A stretch of 64,000 nt of DNA from Gadus chalcogrammus (lineage: Eukaryota > Chordata > Actinopteri > Gadiformes > Gadidae): the NCBI RefSeq assembly GCF_026213295.1, contig NC_079422.1, forward strand, positions 1,061,656 to 1,125,655, in the 5' to 3' direction. A program made the position numbers and the translations under genes. The notes beneath the pieces were generated by a model, which had not been told where the DNA came from, did not search any database, and was given only the letters and a program-made list of their open reading frames with translations. Numbering within the stretch: position 1 is the stretch's first letter; each line of letters begins with the position of its first letter. This document shows, piece by piece, positions 11,600-23,472 of the stretch.

Positions 11600-12260
11600 G
11601 TAACAATGAGTGTTGGAATGTGATGTACTACATTTCTAACTTTCTCAAGATAGATGGGTTTAAACACGGCTACTTCACTAATCGACTGTACTTACAACAA
11701 TTCATTATTTCTATTCAATCAGAGGACTTCTGGCCACAGTACATTCCTGTTGTGTCTCATGTGAAATGTCCATGAGTATCAGTAATGCCTTGTTACGTAC
11801 TACTAAGAGGCAAGCGGAGCAGATAGAGGTGTCTTTATGATGTGGACTGGAAGGAGGAGAAAGCAAGAGGGAGGAGAAAACACTGGAGGCGGGGGCTGGT
11901 TCAGAGAGATAGAGGGAGCTGTGTTAAAGTGATCAGGGCTTAAGGGACTTACCAGTGGAATGGTGCTCGGCTGCAAAGAAATTATAGTGCCATTAGCCAA
12001 TGGGACATACACATAAATATACACACACACGTGCACACTTCTAAGACACGTGGGATCAGCATAGAGGTTAGGGTTTCACACACAGGGACATAAACACGAA
12101 ACAGGAGCCTACCCTGTATACTCTCACTACGAGAGTTATTCATCTCTCAGGCCAAGGACATCTCACTGTCATTGGTCAAACTGTTGTTTTTTCTTTGAAA
12201 AATTGGCAGTGGATGCGCTTAAACACCCATGCACACACAAAAACTCACCCTGAACACATG
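11600..12260. other. MINDY3 intron, no further feature
   Basis: This is the start of the intron between 11599 and 13657. It contains a GGAGGAGAAA-rich purine stretch near 11850-11890 and short CA runs. No exon or RNA gene is recognised. The transposon at 12261-13496 occupies most of the rest of the intron. Confidence 0.5.
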
Positions 12261-13496
12261 GGGCCCTATCTTGCATCCAGCACAATTTGCTTTCTACACC
12301 GACGCATTTGTATAAAGTTTGCAAGCGTTCTTTTCCCTCCACAGGCACGCGTCGCTAAATTAGGGAATTATCTTGCTCCCCAAGGGGCGGTTCAGCGAAA
12401 GGAGGAGGCGTGTTCTGGCGCTAACGTTACCTGGTGCTATATTGCAGTTTCAGAAAACAATTCCGCCACATACCAGGAAATACCTGGTTTAAAGTCAGTG
12501 GCGCATTGTTCAGATGCTATTTTAAGGGCGCATGCATAATGTTGCTTGTGCACCACGCGCATACACTTTGCTTCTCTCATCTACCTAGCCACACATTCTT
12601 GATAAATTATTTGGGAAAGAACAGCTGATACAGTGGTAATAAGTTGTACTTTTAAATCAATGCATCTGCAAACACCGTACCGCAAACACATATTTTCTTG
12701 ACACAGACATCGTGTACAAGCCTATAACTTGATGAGTATTTGATCGTGAGAAAACATTGTTTTATCGCGAGTGAGTGTTAATAATATTGAATGAATGCGC
12801 ACTGACCCCCATACCAGTCAGGAGAGCGTGTGTGTATGTGTAAAATAATTAATAAATGCGGGCGCGCATATGTGCATCCATCTGTTTAAACACACGCAAA
12901 CTAAACACGTAACGCATAATACAGTCCATGGCAATGTATATTAACGGGGGGACACATGCATATTAGGAACACAAGTCGATAACAATAATGCATACAATAC
13001 TGGTAAGAAACAATGTTTGTTAATGTATTGTGTATATCATTAAATAGAACCACAGTTACCGCATATCATATGTGTGTATCATAAGTTTTTTTTTTGCCGA
13101 AATGTATTTGAGGACTCAGTATTTCTGAAGTTGTGGAAGGAAACGCTAGGCCTTATTATTTGGCCGTTAACTGAGCCATTTGAAGTTAGAAATTCATGTG
13201 GTCATGAATCTGTCTCATTGGCGACCTCAAAGCCGCTGTCAAAATATCAACTTGTAAGATTAAAATGCGCTCATGGGGGATGGAAGATGGCACTCTCATT
13301 GGTTTATTGCACGTTACGCCCAAACCACACCTACGGGTAATTAGGCTACTTCAGGGCAACCCTTTAGATTAGATTTGCGTCGGGCGCAAGAGTCATTTAT
13401 CCGCCGGTATAATAGCAACATTGCCAAAGAACCGCCCACAAAGCTTCTTGCGTTTGGCACTTCTCACTTGCGTTTCAGACTGTTAAAATAGGGCCC
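12261..13496. mobile_element. Complete 1.24-kb GGGCCC-ended non-autonomous DNA transposon inside the MINDY3 intron
   Basis: The element starts GGGCCCTATCTTG and ends GTTAAAATAGGGCCC, so the termini are inverted. It is flanked by ATG on both sides (12258-12260 and 13497-13499), a probable three-base target duplication. A diverged, truncated copy is at 130-1204. This copy contains a 30-bp insertion at 12797-12826 that is absent from the other copy and identical to sequence just outside the element at 13576-13605. It encodes no transposase. Confidence 0.8.
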
Positions 13497-13656
13497 ATGA
13501 GGTTTAAAGCCGGGGCCTGGGGTGTATGCTGGTGTGGCCAATCGGTTAAGAAATGTTCTGTCCATCTTCCTGCTCGCGCACTGACCCCCATACCAGTCAG
13601 GAGAGTCGCTGTGGCCTACTGCTTGTTGTTCAACCTAAACTGCTGGTGTCTTTCAG

Positions 13657-13728
13657 GATTCAGGAATCCCAGACTCCTTTCCGGTCTACCACTACAATGG
13701 GCTTAAACAATCCAACCACAGCGAGAGG
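13657..13728 (+). CDS. mindy3: MINDY3 (FAM188A) penultimate coding exon
   Basis: The 72-bp, 24-codon exon reads DSGIPDSFPVYHYNGLKQSN then HSER. It corresponds to the segment preceding the C-terminus of MINDY3, in which YHYNGLKQSN is highly conserved. The acceptor is CTGGTGTCTTTCAG and the donor AGG|GTAAGC. It is in phase 0 at both ends and so joins cleanly to the exons at 11512 and 25841. The intron that follows is about 12.1 kb and is almost entirely transposon and microsatellite DNA. Confidence 0.93.
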
Positions 13729-15077
13729 GTAAGCTCGCTCGGAGTCTGTCTCTGAGTCTGTCTCCGAGTCTGTCTTCCCACAGTATGCATGTATTTCAGA
13801 CAAGCACACACACAACCTTGCCTACAAACAGCTGGAATACACAAGCATTCCCAGTAGTATGCATTAGTCCCCTCCAGAAGGAACAATAGCCATAAAGAGC
13901 CTTTCACATTCCCCGGCTTAGTGTCCCGTTTCCCTTATATTCAACAACTTGTCAATGATGGATGGTTATACGCGGCTAGGTCCAGCCCGTTTATCTAGAT
14001 GGATGACTATGTTGGAGGGTGTAGTTTAACATTAATTAATGGCTGTATAATGCTGTTGATGAGCAATATCGCTGACTTTGTATAGTCTAGGAGTACACTC
14101 TCCCATAAGGGAGCCCTGAGAACCCACAAATAGCACTGAACATACGCCTGTGCACTACCTGCACGCACACAGGCAGGGCGCCTGTAAAGCTTGGGATGGC
14201 AATTCCATTCCCAGGCTTCTTGATGGAAATAACAGACCCCTCAGCAGGTCCCCACAGCCGGTGTGTGTGTGTGTTACTATTTTGCACTTCAATTCATGAA
14301 TTTTTGCATTGTTGGCCATGTGTATGTTTGTTGTTTACATATGTGTGTGGAGGTTTGTGTGTGTGTGTGTATGTGTGCGTGTATCTGTGCACATGCATGA
14401 TCATAATCTGTCCACGAAGAGATCCACTTTAATCATTGAATCATCCAACCACTTCCTTTGTTCAAAGTCAACCCTGTTGAATAAAGAGCTGAGCTAGGAC
14501 TAACGAAGAACTATGACTACAATACCTACAATGTTTAAACAATTATTTAAAAAAAAATGTTGCATGTGTTGTGTGCCTTCCACTTTATGCAAACTTTCAC
14601 TTACATTTCTGCGATTCTGCAATTTTTGACATCCTTGAAATTGTTTCACTTCTTAATTCACCAGTACGTGTTCATCATTACTTGTCAATAAATTGTGCAA
14701 TAATCAGAAAGAAAACCACAAATAAAGGTTAAGGTGTAGTATTGCAGGCCAAGATTAATATGGGAGATGGTAAAGAATCACAGCGTAGTAGAAGAAAGCT
14801 GTTTTACAGTAGTTTAACAGCAGCCTTTCGGGGTTAAATCAATCTTCTAGCTGACTTAACCCTTGCATTGTTGACAATTTGATGAATCTTTATTTGTTAT
14901 TATTTTTAAATAGTTGTTTCCAGGCAGCATTTCTACTTGCAAACAATTGAATATCCTCTTAAGGGTCTGGGCAGTAGCGTGCGGTGACCCTAAATTTCAG
15001 TGGGGCAGAAACTACTGGCGTATGACCACACCAACAATTTATGTTTTTTTAATATGTATATATTGCATATATGTATA
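13729..15077. other. MINDY3 intron sequence without recognised features
   Basis: This is mostly unique-looking AT-rich intron sequence. A short interrupted GT array lies at about 14262-14390. I see no exon, RNA gene or transposon with recognisable ends. Confidence 0.45.
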
Positions 15078-15701
15078 CCGTATTTTCCGGACTATAAGTC
15101 GCGGTTTTTTTGTAGTTTGGCTTGCCCTGCGACTTATATTTCGAAGCGACTTATATGCCAAAATTGTGCGTACATAATCTTCGGCCGCAAGATGGCACCG
15201 TCATTCATTAGGCCTACAACTGAACGCTGCAAGCCTACTGCACCACCGAATAAATTATATTCTCGTCGTCATCGTCCTCAATGTCCTCCGGTTCAACCAA
15301 AGCTACCCCAGCCTTAGCTGCAATGTTGTGCAACATAGCTGTCACACATATCACAGCGCATGACTTGGCCGGCGAAAACTGGAGCCGTCCGCTGGACTTG
15401 TGAGCGCAACTTCCACCTCCCGATCGTGCGCTCAGGTTTAGGACCGCGGCGCATACCCGTCCGGTGGAATCCCGGTGACACTGAATTCGGTATACTCTCA
15501 ACTACGAGTGGGACCGACACACCTATATTGCTATTGCAATTTTATTCAGTCTCTCCAGATTAAACGTTCTTGTTTAAATGTTTAAAAATAAATGCGACTT
15601 ATACACCGATGCGACGTATATATGTTTTTTTCCTCGTCATGGAGCATTTTTTGACTGATGCGACTAATACTCGGGAGCGACGTATAGTCCGGAAAATACG
15701 G
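15078..15701. mobile_element. Mariner-type MITE with CCGTATTTTCCGGACTATA ends
   Basis: The left end is CCGTATTTTCCGGACTATAA and the right end its inverse, TATAGTCCGGAAAATACGG. TA stands on both sides (15076-15077 and 15702-15703), the hallmark of Tc1/mariner-type insertion. The terminal segments carry repeated GCGACTTATA motifs. The interior has no transposase. This element type is common in vertebrate, including fish, genomes. Confidence 0.85.
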
Positions 15702-16137
15702 TATATCCTTTGCACACACTTGCTCGAAAAAGTAGACATGGGAAACAAAACAGTGTTTCTCTTTGAGCAACCACATAGCCATTTTTTCTTTTCATAGCTC
15801 TGGAGAAAGCATAACCGATCTACTTCGGACCGAAATCGGTACATGAATGGACAAGCGTGATCGGATAAGAACACCTAGAAAACTCGATCATAGTCCGGTT
15901 TCTACCTGCTTGTAAACCCGCGTCGGATTTCACGTTCTTCAAGTCTTGACTCTGAAGTCAAGATTGAAATGCTACATGGAGGAGAAAGGGATTGTTGCCG
16001 ATTGTTACCGGATAATTGACACGGTCCGTTCGAGTAGCAAAATCGGTATAAGGCTTAATCTGATCGAGCTGTCCCATGTAAACACACTGACTGTCAACCC
16101 TGTTAAAAACAGAATAGTCCTCGTTCCTAAACACAGA
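15702..16137. mobile_element. Diverged relative of the GTTTACATGG element family
   Basis: Motifs such as GATCGG, TCCGGTTTCTAC and CCCATGTAAACAC near 16072 resemble the termini of the elements at 3015-3859 and around 18300/20040. It also contains GGAGGAGAAAGGGATTGTTG at about 15976, shared with the TTAA elements. Boundaries are not defined. Confidence 0.35.
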
Positions 16138-17135
16138 CTAGTCTGTGTTTTCAAAACAGGCCCTTAATTCCTTACTTGCCTCCGTAGACCACACGCAAAC
16201 TGATTTGGTGGATGTGTTTTCTTTTCGAGCCTGTGTGGTGTATTTAGTTGAAAGCAGCAGGTTATGGTCAGAGCTGCTAAGTGGTGGCGGAGCGGTGGAA
16301 AAGTAACTGTCTTTGATGTTGGCATAAAACAAATCGATACTCCTGTGATTTCTTGTTGGACATGTAACAAACTGCTTGAAGGAAGGCAGTGAGGAGAGGG
16401 TGCAGTGGTTAAAATCACCATTTATAATCATGAGAGCATCTGGAGTGTGACTTAAGAGGTTGTGAGCAGCTCTGACTCTACATTTGTAGACGGTGGGATG
16501 TATACAACCAAAACAATGACGTTGGAAAATTCACGAGGAAGATAGTGGGGCCTGCAACTCACCACCAGTAATTCAATGTTCTTATCGCACACTCTCTCCT
16601 TTATTGTGATGTGCCCAGAGTGACACCGCTGTTCATTCTCATACAGGCAGACTCCTCCTCCCGTCCGCTTGCGTGTCATCACGTGATCCCTGTCCTGTCA
16701 GATTGTGAAGCCACCCATGTCCATGTATTACATAGGAATGGTGTTATTAAGCCAAGACTCTGTAAAACAGAGCAGGCTGCTTTGCCGAAACAGCCGATCG
16801 TATTTCAGAAAACCTGCGAGTTAATCATCTTTGTTCGCTAGGGAGCGAACATTACTCATTCTCACGATGGTAGAACCGGCTCACCCGTATGCCGCTCCGT
16901 CTGCCTCTTTTCCTCCGCTTCAGCTCTGGGGGTGAATCCAGGGGAGGGGGGTACAGATCGCCACAGCATCCCGAATGCAGTGTAGTTCATCTGGGCTGTA
17001 TGTGTACGTGGACGCGGCCGAAGCAGCCACCCCCTGGGCTCGCACAGCCAAACAAACAAATCCTGTCCACAGGAAAAGTCCAAACGCGCAAACTTTTTGG
17101 CCTAACATTTTACTAATTGGGAGTTCACCACACAT
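16138..17135 (-). pseudogene. Broken LINE (non-LTR retrotransposon) 5' part and endonuclease domain
   Basis: Read on the minus strand from about 17135, disabled frames carry a leader containing YSPDELHCIRDAV and then an apurinic-type endonuclease. The latter includes FTESWLNNTIP-like remnants, GGGVCLYENEQ, ELLVVSCRPHYLPREF, VVYIPPSTN, GDFNH, TCPTRNHRSIDLFYANI and SSSDHNLLL. This order, ending in the SDH catalytic motif, is that of CR1/L2/Rex-like LINEs. Stops and frameshifts break it. It ends abruptly after CFENTD, before the reverse transcriptase. The clade is not certain. Confidence 0.8.
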
Positions 17136-18367
17136 CTACCTCTGTGACAGCTTAAAGCAGTTAATTAAAACAAGAAACTGGGAGCATAAAAACAGCACAC
17201 ATGCAGGATTTCCGCGGTGTTGTTAAAGGTATTAAAAGGTAGTAAAGGAAATTAGCCCAAATTAAGGCCATTAAAAAGTAATGAAAGTGATCTGATGAGG
17301 TATTACATTTCCAACAAGGCCTATGAGTTTTTCAATTGGTGTAATTTACATCGGGCCTATCTCCTAAAATTACTAAAACTTGAGTGGATTTATTTTTATG
17401 TTGCGAGTGGGACGTGAGCGATATCAATGATGACACGTGGTGCGTGCGCTGAAACAAACTGGATATACCCGGCTGGCTTAGTAATACCCACTTCGCGAGT
17501 TCGCTTCTGTTAGTTCAAAGTCATTTGAAAGACAATAATGGGGAAATGCAAATTTTCTGACCTCTGGCTGGAGGAATCGATCTTTAAAGAATGATCGCAA
17601 AAAGAACATTTGTTTGACCGGTTGCCATGGTTATCTCTGTGTGGTTAATTTCCAGTTGTAGTGTTAATTAGCGATGTTGTCAGCTTACTGTTACATTAAA
17701 CTGTAATCAGAAAACAAGGTTATATGCTATAGTATCTGTGGTATAAAGGCTGGGACGAATTTCGAATTATAAATATGTACAATCCATAACGTTAGCTCTC
17801 TGGCTCATAGCTCAGCTGACTAAAATACCTCCCATTGCCAAGTCGTAGCTAAGGTCCAGTTTTTTACTATTTATGTGAAAAACTTTATACTTGGATTGTA
17901 AAATGATGAAAATATAAATGAATGATCTTAATTCCTTTTCTTTGGCAAGTGACCATGGTATAAGCGGGATAATGCCTAAAGGTGTCAAAAACATGTTTGA
18001 TCGATCGTAATTAAAGGGGACTACTTTTTGAGGGAGAATTAGTAAAGTATTTGAATTGTTTTATTATGTTGGCAAGCAAGAATTAGTATAAATGGGATAA
18101 TCAGTCTTATTAAAACGGTTTGTGCAACCAACCGCACAACAAGACATGATTGCGGCTCTTGTCGCTCTCGTCTCTTTCTGCACAAGCTCGTAGAGCGGGG
18201 AGTGATATAGACTGATAATCCCTCTATAGAAAGTACACAGGTGTGAATTTGCGCTACGGTATGGATTTTGACGTTACCGTGAGACCGGTGTGACCGGTAG
18301 ACAGCCGCGTTTAAATGGACACTTGGATCCGATTAGAAGTGGAAGAACAGCTCAATCGGAATAAAAA
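17136..18367. other. MINDY3 intron; repeat-like sequence
   Basis: From about 17200 a stretch with repeated ATTAAAAGG and AGTAAAGG motifs resembles a teleost repeat, with no ends found. The part at 18300-18367 (GTTTAAATGGACACTTGGATCCG) looks like one end of a GTTTACATGG-family element whose other part resumes after the Tc1 insertion at 19944. No gene is seen. Confidence 0.4.
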
Positions 18368-19943
18368 TTAAGTATTTGATACACTGCCGATTTTGCAGGT
18401 TTTCCCACTTACAAAGCATGTGGTAGTCTGTCATTTTTATCACAGGTACTCTTCAACTGTGAGTGACGGAATCTAAAACAAAAATCCACAAAATCACATT
18501 GTATGATTTTTAAGTAATTAAATTGCATTTTATTGCATGACATAAGTATTTGATACATCAGAAAAGCAGAACTTAATATTTGGTACAGAAACCTTTGTTT
18601 GCAATTACAGAGATCATACGTTTCCTGTAGTTCTTGACCAGGTTTGCACACACTGCAGCAGGGATTTTGGCCCACTCCTCCATACAGACCTTCTCCAGAT
18701 CCTTCAGATTTCGGGGCTCTCGCTGGGAAATATGGGCTCCCTCCAAAGATTTTCTATTGGGTTCAGGTCTGGAGACTGGCTAGGCCACTCCAGGACCTTG
18801 AGATGCTTCTTACGGAGCCACTCCTTAGTTGCCCTGGCTGTGTGTTTCGGGTCGTTGTCATGCTGGAACACCCTACCACGACCCATCTTCAATGCTCTTA
18901 CTGAGGGAAGGAGGTTGTTGGCCAAGATCTCGCAATACACGGCCCCACCCATCCTCCCCTTAATACGCTGCAGTCGTCCTGTCCCCCAGAAAAGCATCCC
19001 CAAAGAATGATGTTCCCACCTCCATGCTTCACGGTTGGGATGGTGTTCTTGGGGTTGTACTCATCCTTCTTCTTCCTCCAAACACGGCAAGTGGAGTTTA
19101 GACAAAAAAGCTCTATTTTTGTCTCAGACCACATGACCTTCTCCCAGTCCTCCTCTTGATCATGCAGATGATCATTGGCAAACTTCAGACGAGCCTGGAA
19201 ATGCGCTGGCTTGAGCAGGGGGACCTTGCGTGCGCTGCAGGATTTTAATCCATGACGGCGTAGTGTGTTACTAATGGTTTTCTTTGAGACTGTGGTCCCA
19301 GCTCTCTTCAGGTCATTGACCTGGTCCTGCCGTGTAGTTCTGGGCTGATCCCTCACCTTCCTCATGATCATTGATGCCCCATGAGGTGAGATCTTGCATG
19401 GAGCCCCAGACCGAGGGAGATTGACCGTCATCTTGAACTTCTTCCATTTCTAATAATTGCGCAAACAGTTGTTGCCTTCTGACCAAGCTGTTTGCCTTTG
19501 GTCCTATAGCCCATCCCAGCCTTGTGCAGGTCTACAATTTTAGAGCTTACACAGCTCTCTGGTCTTTGCCATTGTGGAGAGGTTGGAGTCTGTTTGATTG
19601 AGTGTGTGGACAGGTGTCTTTTATACATGTAACAAGTTCAAAAAGGTGCAGTTAATATAGGTAATGAGTGGAGAACAGGAGGGCTTCTTAAAGAATAACA
19701 AACAGGTCTGTGAGAGCTGGAATTCTTACTTGATGGTAGGTGATCAAATACTTATGTCATGCAATAAAATGCTAATTAATTACTTAAAAATCGTACAATG
19801 TGATTTTCTGGATTTTTGTTTTAGATTCCGTCTCTCACAGTTGTATTGTACCTATGATAAAAATTACAGACCTCTGCATGCTTTGTAAATGGGAAAACCT
19901 GCAAAATCGGCAGTGTATCAAATACTTGTTCTCCCCACTGTAT
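18368..19943 (-). mobile_element. Tc1-like transposon, about 1.57 kb
   Basis: Inverted terminal regions of roughly 180-200 bp are visible. The left has GTATTTGATACACTGCCGA and CATGACATAAGTATTTGAT; the right has ATCAAATACTTATGTCATG and TCGGCAGTGTATCAAATAC, ending CTCCCCACTGTA. The outermost ~14 bases of the left end have diverged. A transposase pseudogene lies inside on the minus strand. The element sits within an older GTTTACATGG-family element. Confidence 0.9.
18704..19628 (-). pseudogene. Tc1-family transposase pseudogene
   Basis: The minus strand encodes, in at least three frames, the Tc1 transposase order. An N-terminal helix-turn-helix comes first ([20 protein letters not shown]). A second DNA-binding part follows ([20 protein letters not shown]). 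The catalytic domain comes last ([53 protein letters not shown]). The normally invariant first catalytic Asp of the W-S-D-E-T motif is missing, since the sequence reads [10 protein letters not shown], an in-frame codon deletion. The second Asp (HDND) and the Glu (PIENLW) are present. Frameshifts near 19430 and 18950 and the lost residue make it inactive. Confidence 0.9.
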
Positions 19944-20645
19944 ATACGGCTCAATCGGATTACAATTCTCTGATCGGAATATAATTCCATGCGGAATAGA
20001 AGAGGTAGTGTAGGCCGCTATAATCGACATGTATACACTTATTAAGATTGGTTTGGAGTGGGTGCAGCTACTTTTTAACTTAGAGATGGCATCAGCAGCT
20101 GCAGTATTTCGCAATTGGTCAGTCGGTACTTATATGCATACCGAACTTATCCACTGTCAAGGAAAGTGGATATTTTGCCTGATTCACATCTTTCTTATAA
20201 CTCTGTATGTAAGGGACAGTTTTTTTCTAATTATCTTTTTCCACAATAACATGACTTCAGTTTTAACTAACACAATTGATCACTGTTCAATCAACAATCA
20301 CTGTTCCCTGCACTTGAACGGCATTTAAACTATCATGTTTTTTGATGGAGTTACCTGCAGCATATGTCAGAACCTGCACAATAGTACACATACCTTCAAA
20401 GAAGGTTTAATGTGTAGAATGTTTTTTTTACTTTGTGCTGTTAAACAGAAAAGATGTTTCCCACTTGGATTGTACAGAATGACAGAAGTCCCCTCTTTGC
20501 CTGTACAAAATGACACTGGTCCCCTGTTAAATGGTATGGAGCGACACTTACACTCCAGGATTTATGTATTCATTAGGTTAGAAAAAAAATGTTTACTGCT
20601 TCCTCTATAGTAGAAAATTAATAATTTGCCACATAGCTTTTAGAC
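19944..20645. repeat. Remainder of the GTTTACATGG-family element, then first copy of a tandem segmental duplication
   Basis: The stretch 19944-20170 matches the inverted interior of the element at 3015-3859, for example CGACATGTATACACTTATT and CAATTGGTCAGTCGGTAC. From about 20215 (GGGACAGTTTTTTTCTA) to 20645 the sequence is one copy of a duplicated segment whose other copy is split between 21679-21731 and 23473-24000. No gene is recognised in it. Confidence 0.6.
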
Positions 20646-21322
20646 CAGGGGTCGGCAACCCTAGGCACGCGTGCCACCACTGGCATGTGGCAGCATAATC
20701 ATTGGCACGCTTAAAAAGATTTTAAAAAAAAATCATATTTTTTATTTCATTATTATTTAAAAATGTCACCACACAATACGGCAGCATAATTATTACTACT
20801 ACTATTTTTTTGCACTTTATTCTGTTTTGGGCATTTCCTCCCAGTGCAAATATGATTAAATTAGTTACTGAAAGCAGTGTTCTGAAGTGGGATCAATTAT
20901 GAAGAAAATATTTAAAATATTGTTTCAAGTGGCCTGTATGCATCACATTCACATGGTTTTGCAAAGCTGTACATGTCTTAAAGACATTGATTTGGATGGT
21001 TCCAACATTCTCATCTATTATTGTTTTTTATATTTCTCACAGCGCAAATGTTTTTGAATGAGTTTCTGAAAGTGTTGTTTTAAGATGGGACATATGTATC
21101 AATAATTTGTAAGCCCATGTAGAAAATATAACACAAAAAAAAACATTTAAAATGTTTTGATGCATGATTGTGGACCATATTGAAATAATACAATTCCAGG
21201 CCTTTTTAAAATGTTTTTGGTCGCTGTGTCATAATTCAGCTTAATATTTAATATATTGTTGCTTAAGTCACACGAGAAAATGTCAAACTGGCACTGCATG
21301 TTGAAAAGGTTGTTGACCCCTG
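20646..21322. mobile_element. hAT-type MITE, 677 bp
   Basis: The left end is CAGGGGTCGGCAACCCTAGG and the right end AAAAGGTTGTTGACCCCTG, an inverted hAT (Charlie-like) terminus. Flanking octamers are TTTTAGAC on the left and CTGTAGAC on the right, an imperfect 8-bp target duplication. The homologous position in the second copy of the local duplication (about 23855) reads CCCTTAGACAGTTCTTCC without the element, so an empty site is visible in the same window. Confidence 0.85.
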
Positions 21323-21731
21323 CTGTAGACAGTTCTTCCATATTTCATAAGAGACATTTTGTCATGAGAAAAAACTTAACTAGGGCTGTCAATCAATTAA
21401 AATATTTGATTAATCGCATGATTGTTCATAGTTAACTCGCAAATTGCAAATTAATCGAACATTATTTAACTGTTCTATATATATTTTTCGATTATTGATG
21501 AGGATTACCTTCAGTCTTTTCCAGAATTTATGAATAGATCCATGCAAGAGTGTGAGTGTCGCCCGATACCGTATAACAGGGGACTTCTGTCATGTTGTAC
21601 AATAATCCAAGCAGGGACCATCTTATATATTTTAGAGCAAAAAGTTTGTCCGTTCTTTGAATGTGAACTTATGTAGGGGACAGTTTTTTTCTATATGATC
21701 TTTTTCCACAATAACATGACTTGCGTTTTAA
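21323..21731. repeat. End of duplication copy 1 and start of copy 2
   Basis: Sequence after the hAT element (AGTTCTTCCATATTTCATAA and then AGGGCTGTCAATCAATTAAA) corresponds to 23865-23960. The stretch 21679-21731 (GGGACAGTTTTTTTCTATAT and on to AACATGACTTGCGTTTTAA) is the start of copy 2, equivalent to 20215-20270. The ATTAATCG-rich part resembles a common fish repeat. Confidence 0.6.
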
Positions 21732-23472
21732 AGGTTGGGTATGCGATTTGCGAAACGCCAGCAGATTTTGAAAATACACAACTCAAATGGTCCTACCCCC
21801 TCTCCTTCAACGCTGACTCTGACCGCGAACAGAGATGCGCGAGAGCGAGCCAGGCTAGCGTAGGTTTTCGTTTAACAACATGGCACTACATTCAGCTGTA
21901 AATTGCACCCAGTACCACGGGAAGTAGGGGTGCTGGGGGTTCTGCAACACCCCCTGTCCGAGGCCCTGTCTTATCACAGAAAACGATCATTTCTAAAAAC
22001 TCCGGCCAAAGTGGAGATTTCTGAAAACGCCGGTTATGTGTTGTCGTGTCAACGGGGAGAAACGGGATTTTAGGTTTTGAAGCGTCACATTATGCACCAG
22101 GAAATGCTTAACGTCATGTGAGCGCCCGCTGTACCGTATTGGTCCGAATATAAACACAAACCCCATTGTAAGACGACCTATATTTGGAAAAAATATTTGA
22201 AGACCAGATCTTGTTTTTATGAATAAATAAATTGTATTCATTGAAATAATATATATAGGCATAGAATAAAACACTGCATTGCCACTAAACAGTAGTGAAA
22301 ATAGGCCGTACTGATGTGTACACCAAAGACTATTCCTGACACTCCTCTGCCCCGCTGTGTTCGCTCTGGCTGTGGTCGCTCCGAACTGTTTCGGCCCGTG
22401 GCAAAGCGAGTCATCCTCGCTGCTGTCCAAGGCATTTTGAGACGCAGCATTTATTTAATGCTCATATGACCTAGTGCTGAAAAAAGGGTAGCGGTGGTGC
22501 GCTAAACTTGTTCTGTGAGCAGCTGGATGTGAACCATGGTGTGAAGGAAGTGAACACAACGATCGATTTTCAACTGTGCGCGCATGCACTGGTGTAATTG
22601 AGCTGCGCTGCTATATATCTTTTTTTATCAATGTAACGAGTTGCGAGTCTAGTGCAGGCTGAGTTTTTTTTTCCCAGCACCCCCTGCTGAGAATACGTTC
22701 TCGCGGCTATGGTTGCACCAGATGTTATAAACATTAAACGGTCACATAAATCTATTTTTAGAAAATGTATGTTTGTTTCATATAATTGTATTGGAAGTCC
22801 TGGTTTTCACTAGGGTTGCTGCGGTGTGGACATTTTCACAACGAGTAATACACTCGTCTCAACACCGGTATTACCGAGTATAAACGGTATAAACTTTGAA
22901 ACTAGGTCAAGCGCGACACAAGCATCGGTTTTTAGACCCTTGTCCTTCAGTGGCCGCCAACGTTCGAAAGCAGCGCCTAGGATTATTCTTGATTTCAGTT
23001 TTTCTCTTTCAGCGTTTTTATTATCAATTACTCTCTGAAAAATAGTTTTCCTTCTCTTTGCTGGTGGTGGTGGTGGTGGTGGTGGTGGGGATGGTGGCGT
23101 CTTGTCTGCCATGGAAATTGTCTTCTACTGCTAGGTCCAAATGTGGATTAACTAGTTCCAGTAGCTACCGCAGGATAACAACAAACAGGAGCTTGCTCTG
23201 GGTCACGAGTACTGCACGAAGGGGTCGCGCGCGGGGCGCGGGGGAGGGGGAGTGCAGTACGACCGTTTGATTGACGTACTTACTGTCCAATGCAACGAGG
23301 TGGCAATCCAAATGATTGGCTGGAGTTTTTCGAGCCCTGCCCGTTCCCCAGATGATTGACTTGTTTAATTTTCATGTCAGTACTTCTAACTCAGTGGCTG
23401 TAAGCGGGTTATGATAAGGATTTCAAGTAATTTTGCAAAAATGGCCAAAAAAGCAAATTCCATACCCAACCT
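21732..23472. mobile_element. TTAA-inserting (Kolobok- or piggyBac-like) transposon, 1.74 kb
   Basis: Inverted ends AGGTTGGGTATG and CATACCCAACCT are directly flanked by TTAA on each side (21728-21731 and 23473-23476). The homologous site in the other duplication copy (about 20258) has an uninterrupted TTTTAACTAACACAATTGATC, confirming the insertion. A partial protein frame lies on the minus strand (22810-23112). TTAA target use indicates piggyBac or Kolobok; the AGG terminus favours Kolobok by inference. Confidence 0.85.
22810..23112 (-). pseudogene. N-terminal fragment of a transposon-encoded protein
   Basis: A frame starting MADKTPPSPPPPPPPPPAKR continues KTIFQRVIDNKNAEREKLKS and FERWRPLKDKGLKTDACVAL. 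The F.RWR.LK...GLKTDA..A pattern recurs in proteins of fish DNA transposons, and I infer it is the first exon of this element's own protein. The poly-proline comes from a GGT/ACC microsatellite (about 23061-23088). Homology seems to stop after DACVAL. It is not a host gene. Confidence 0.45.
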
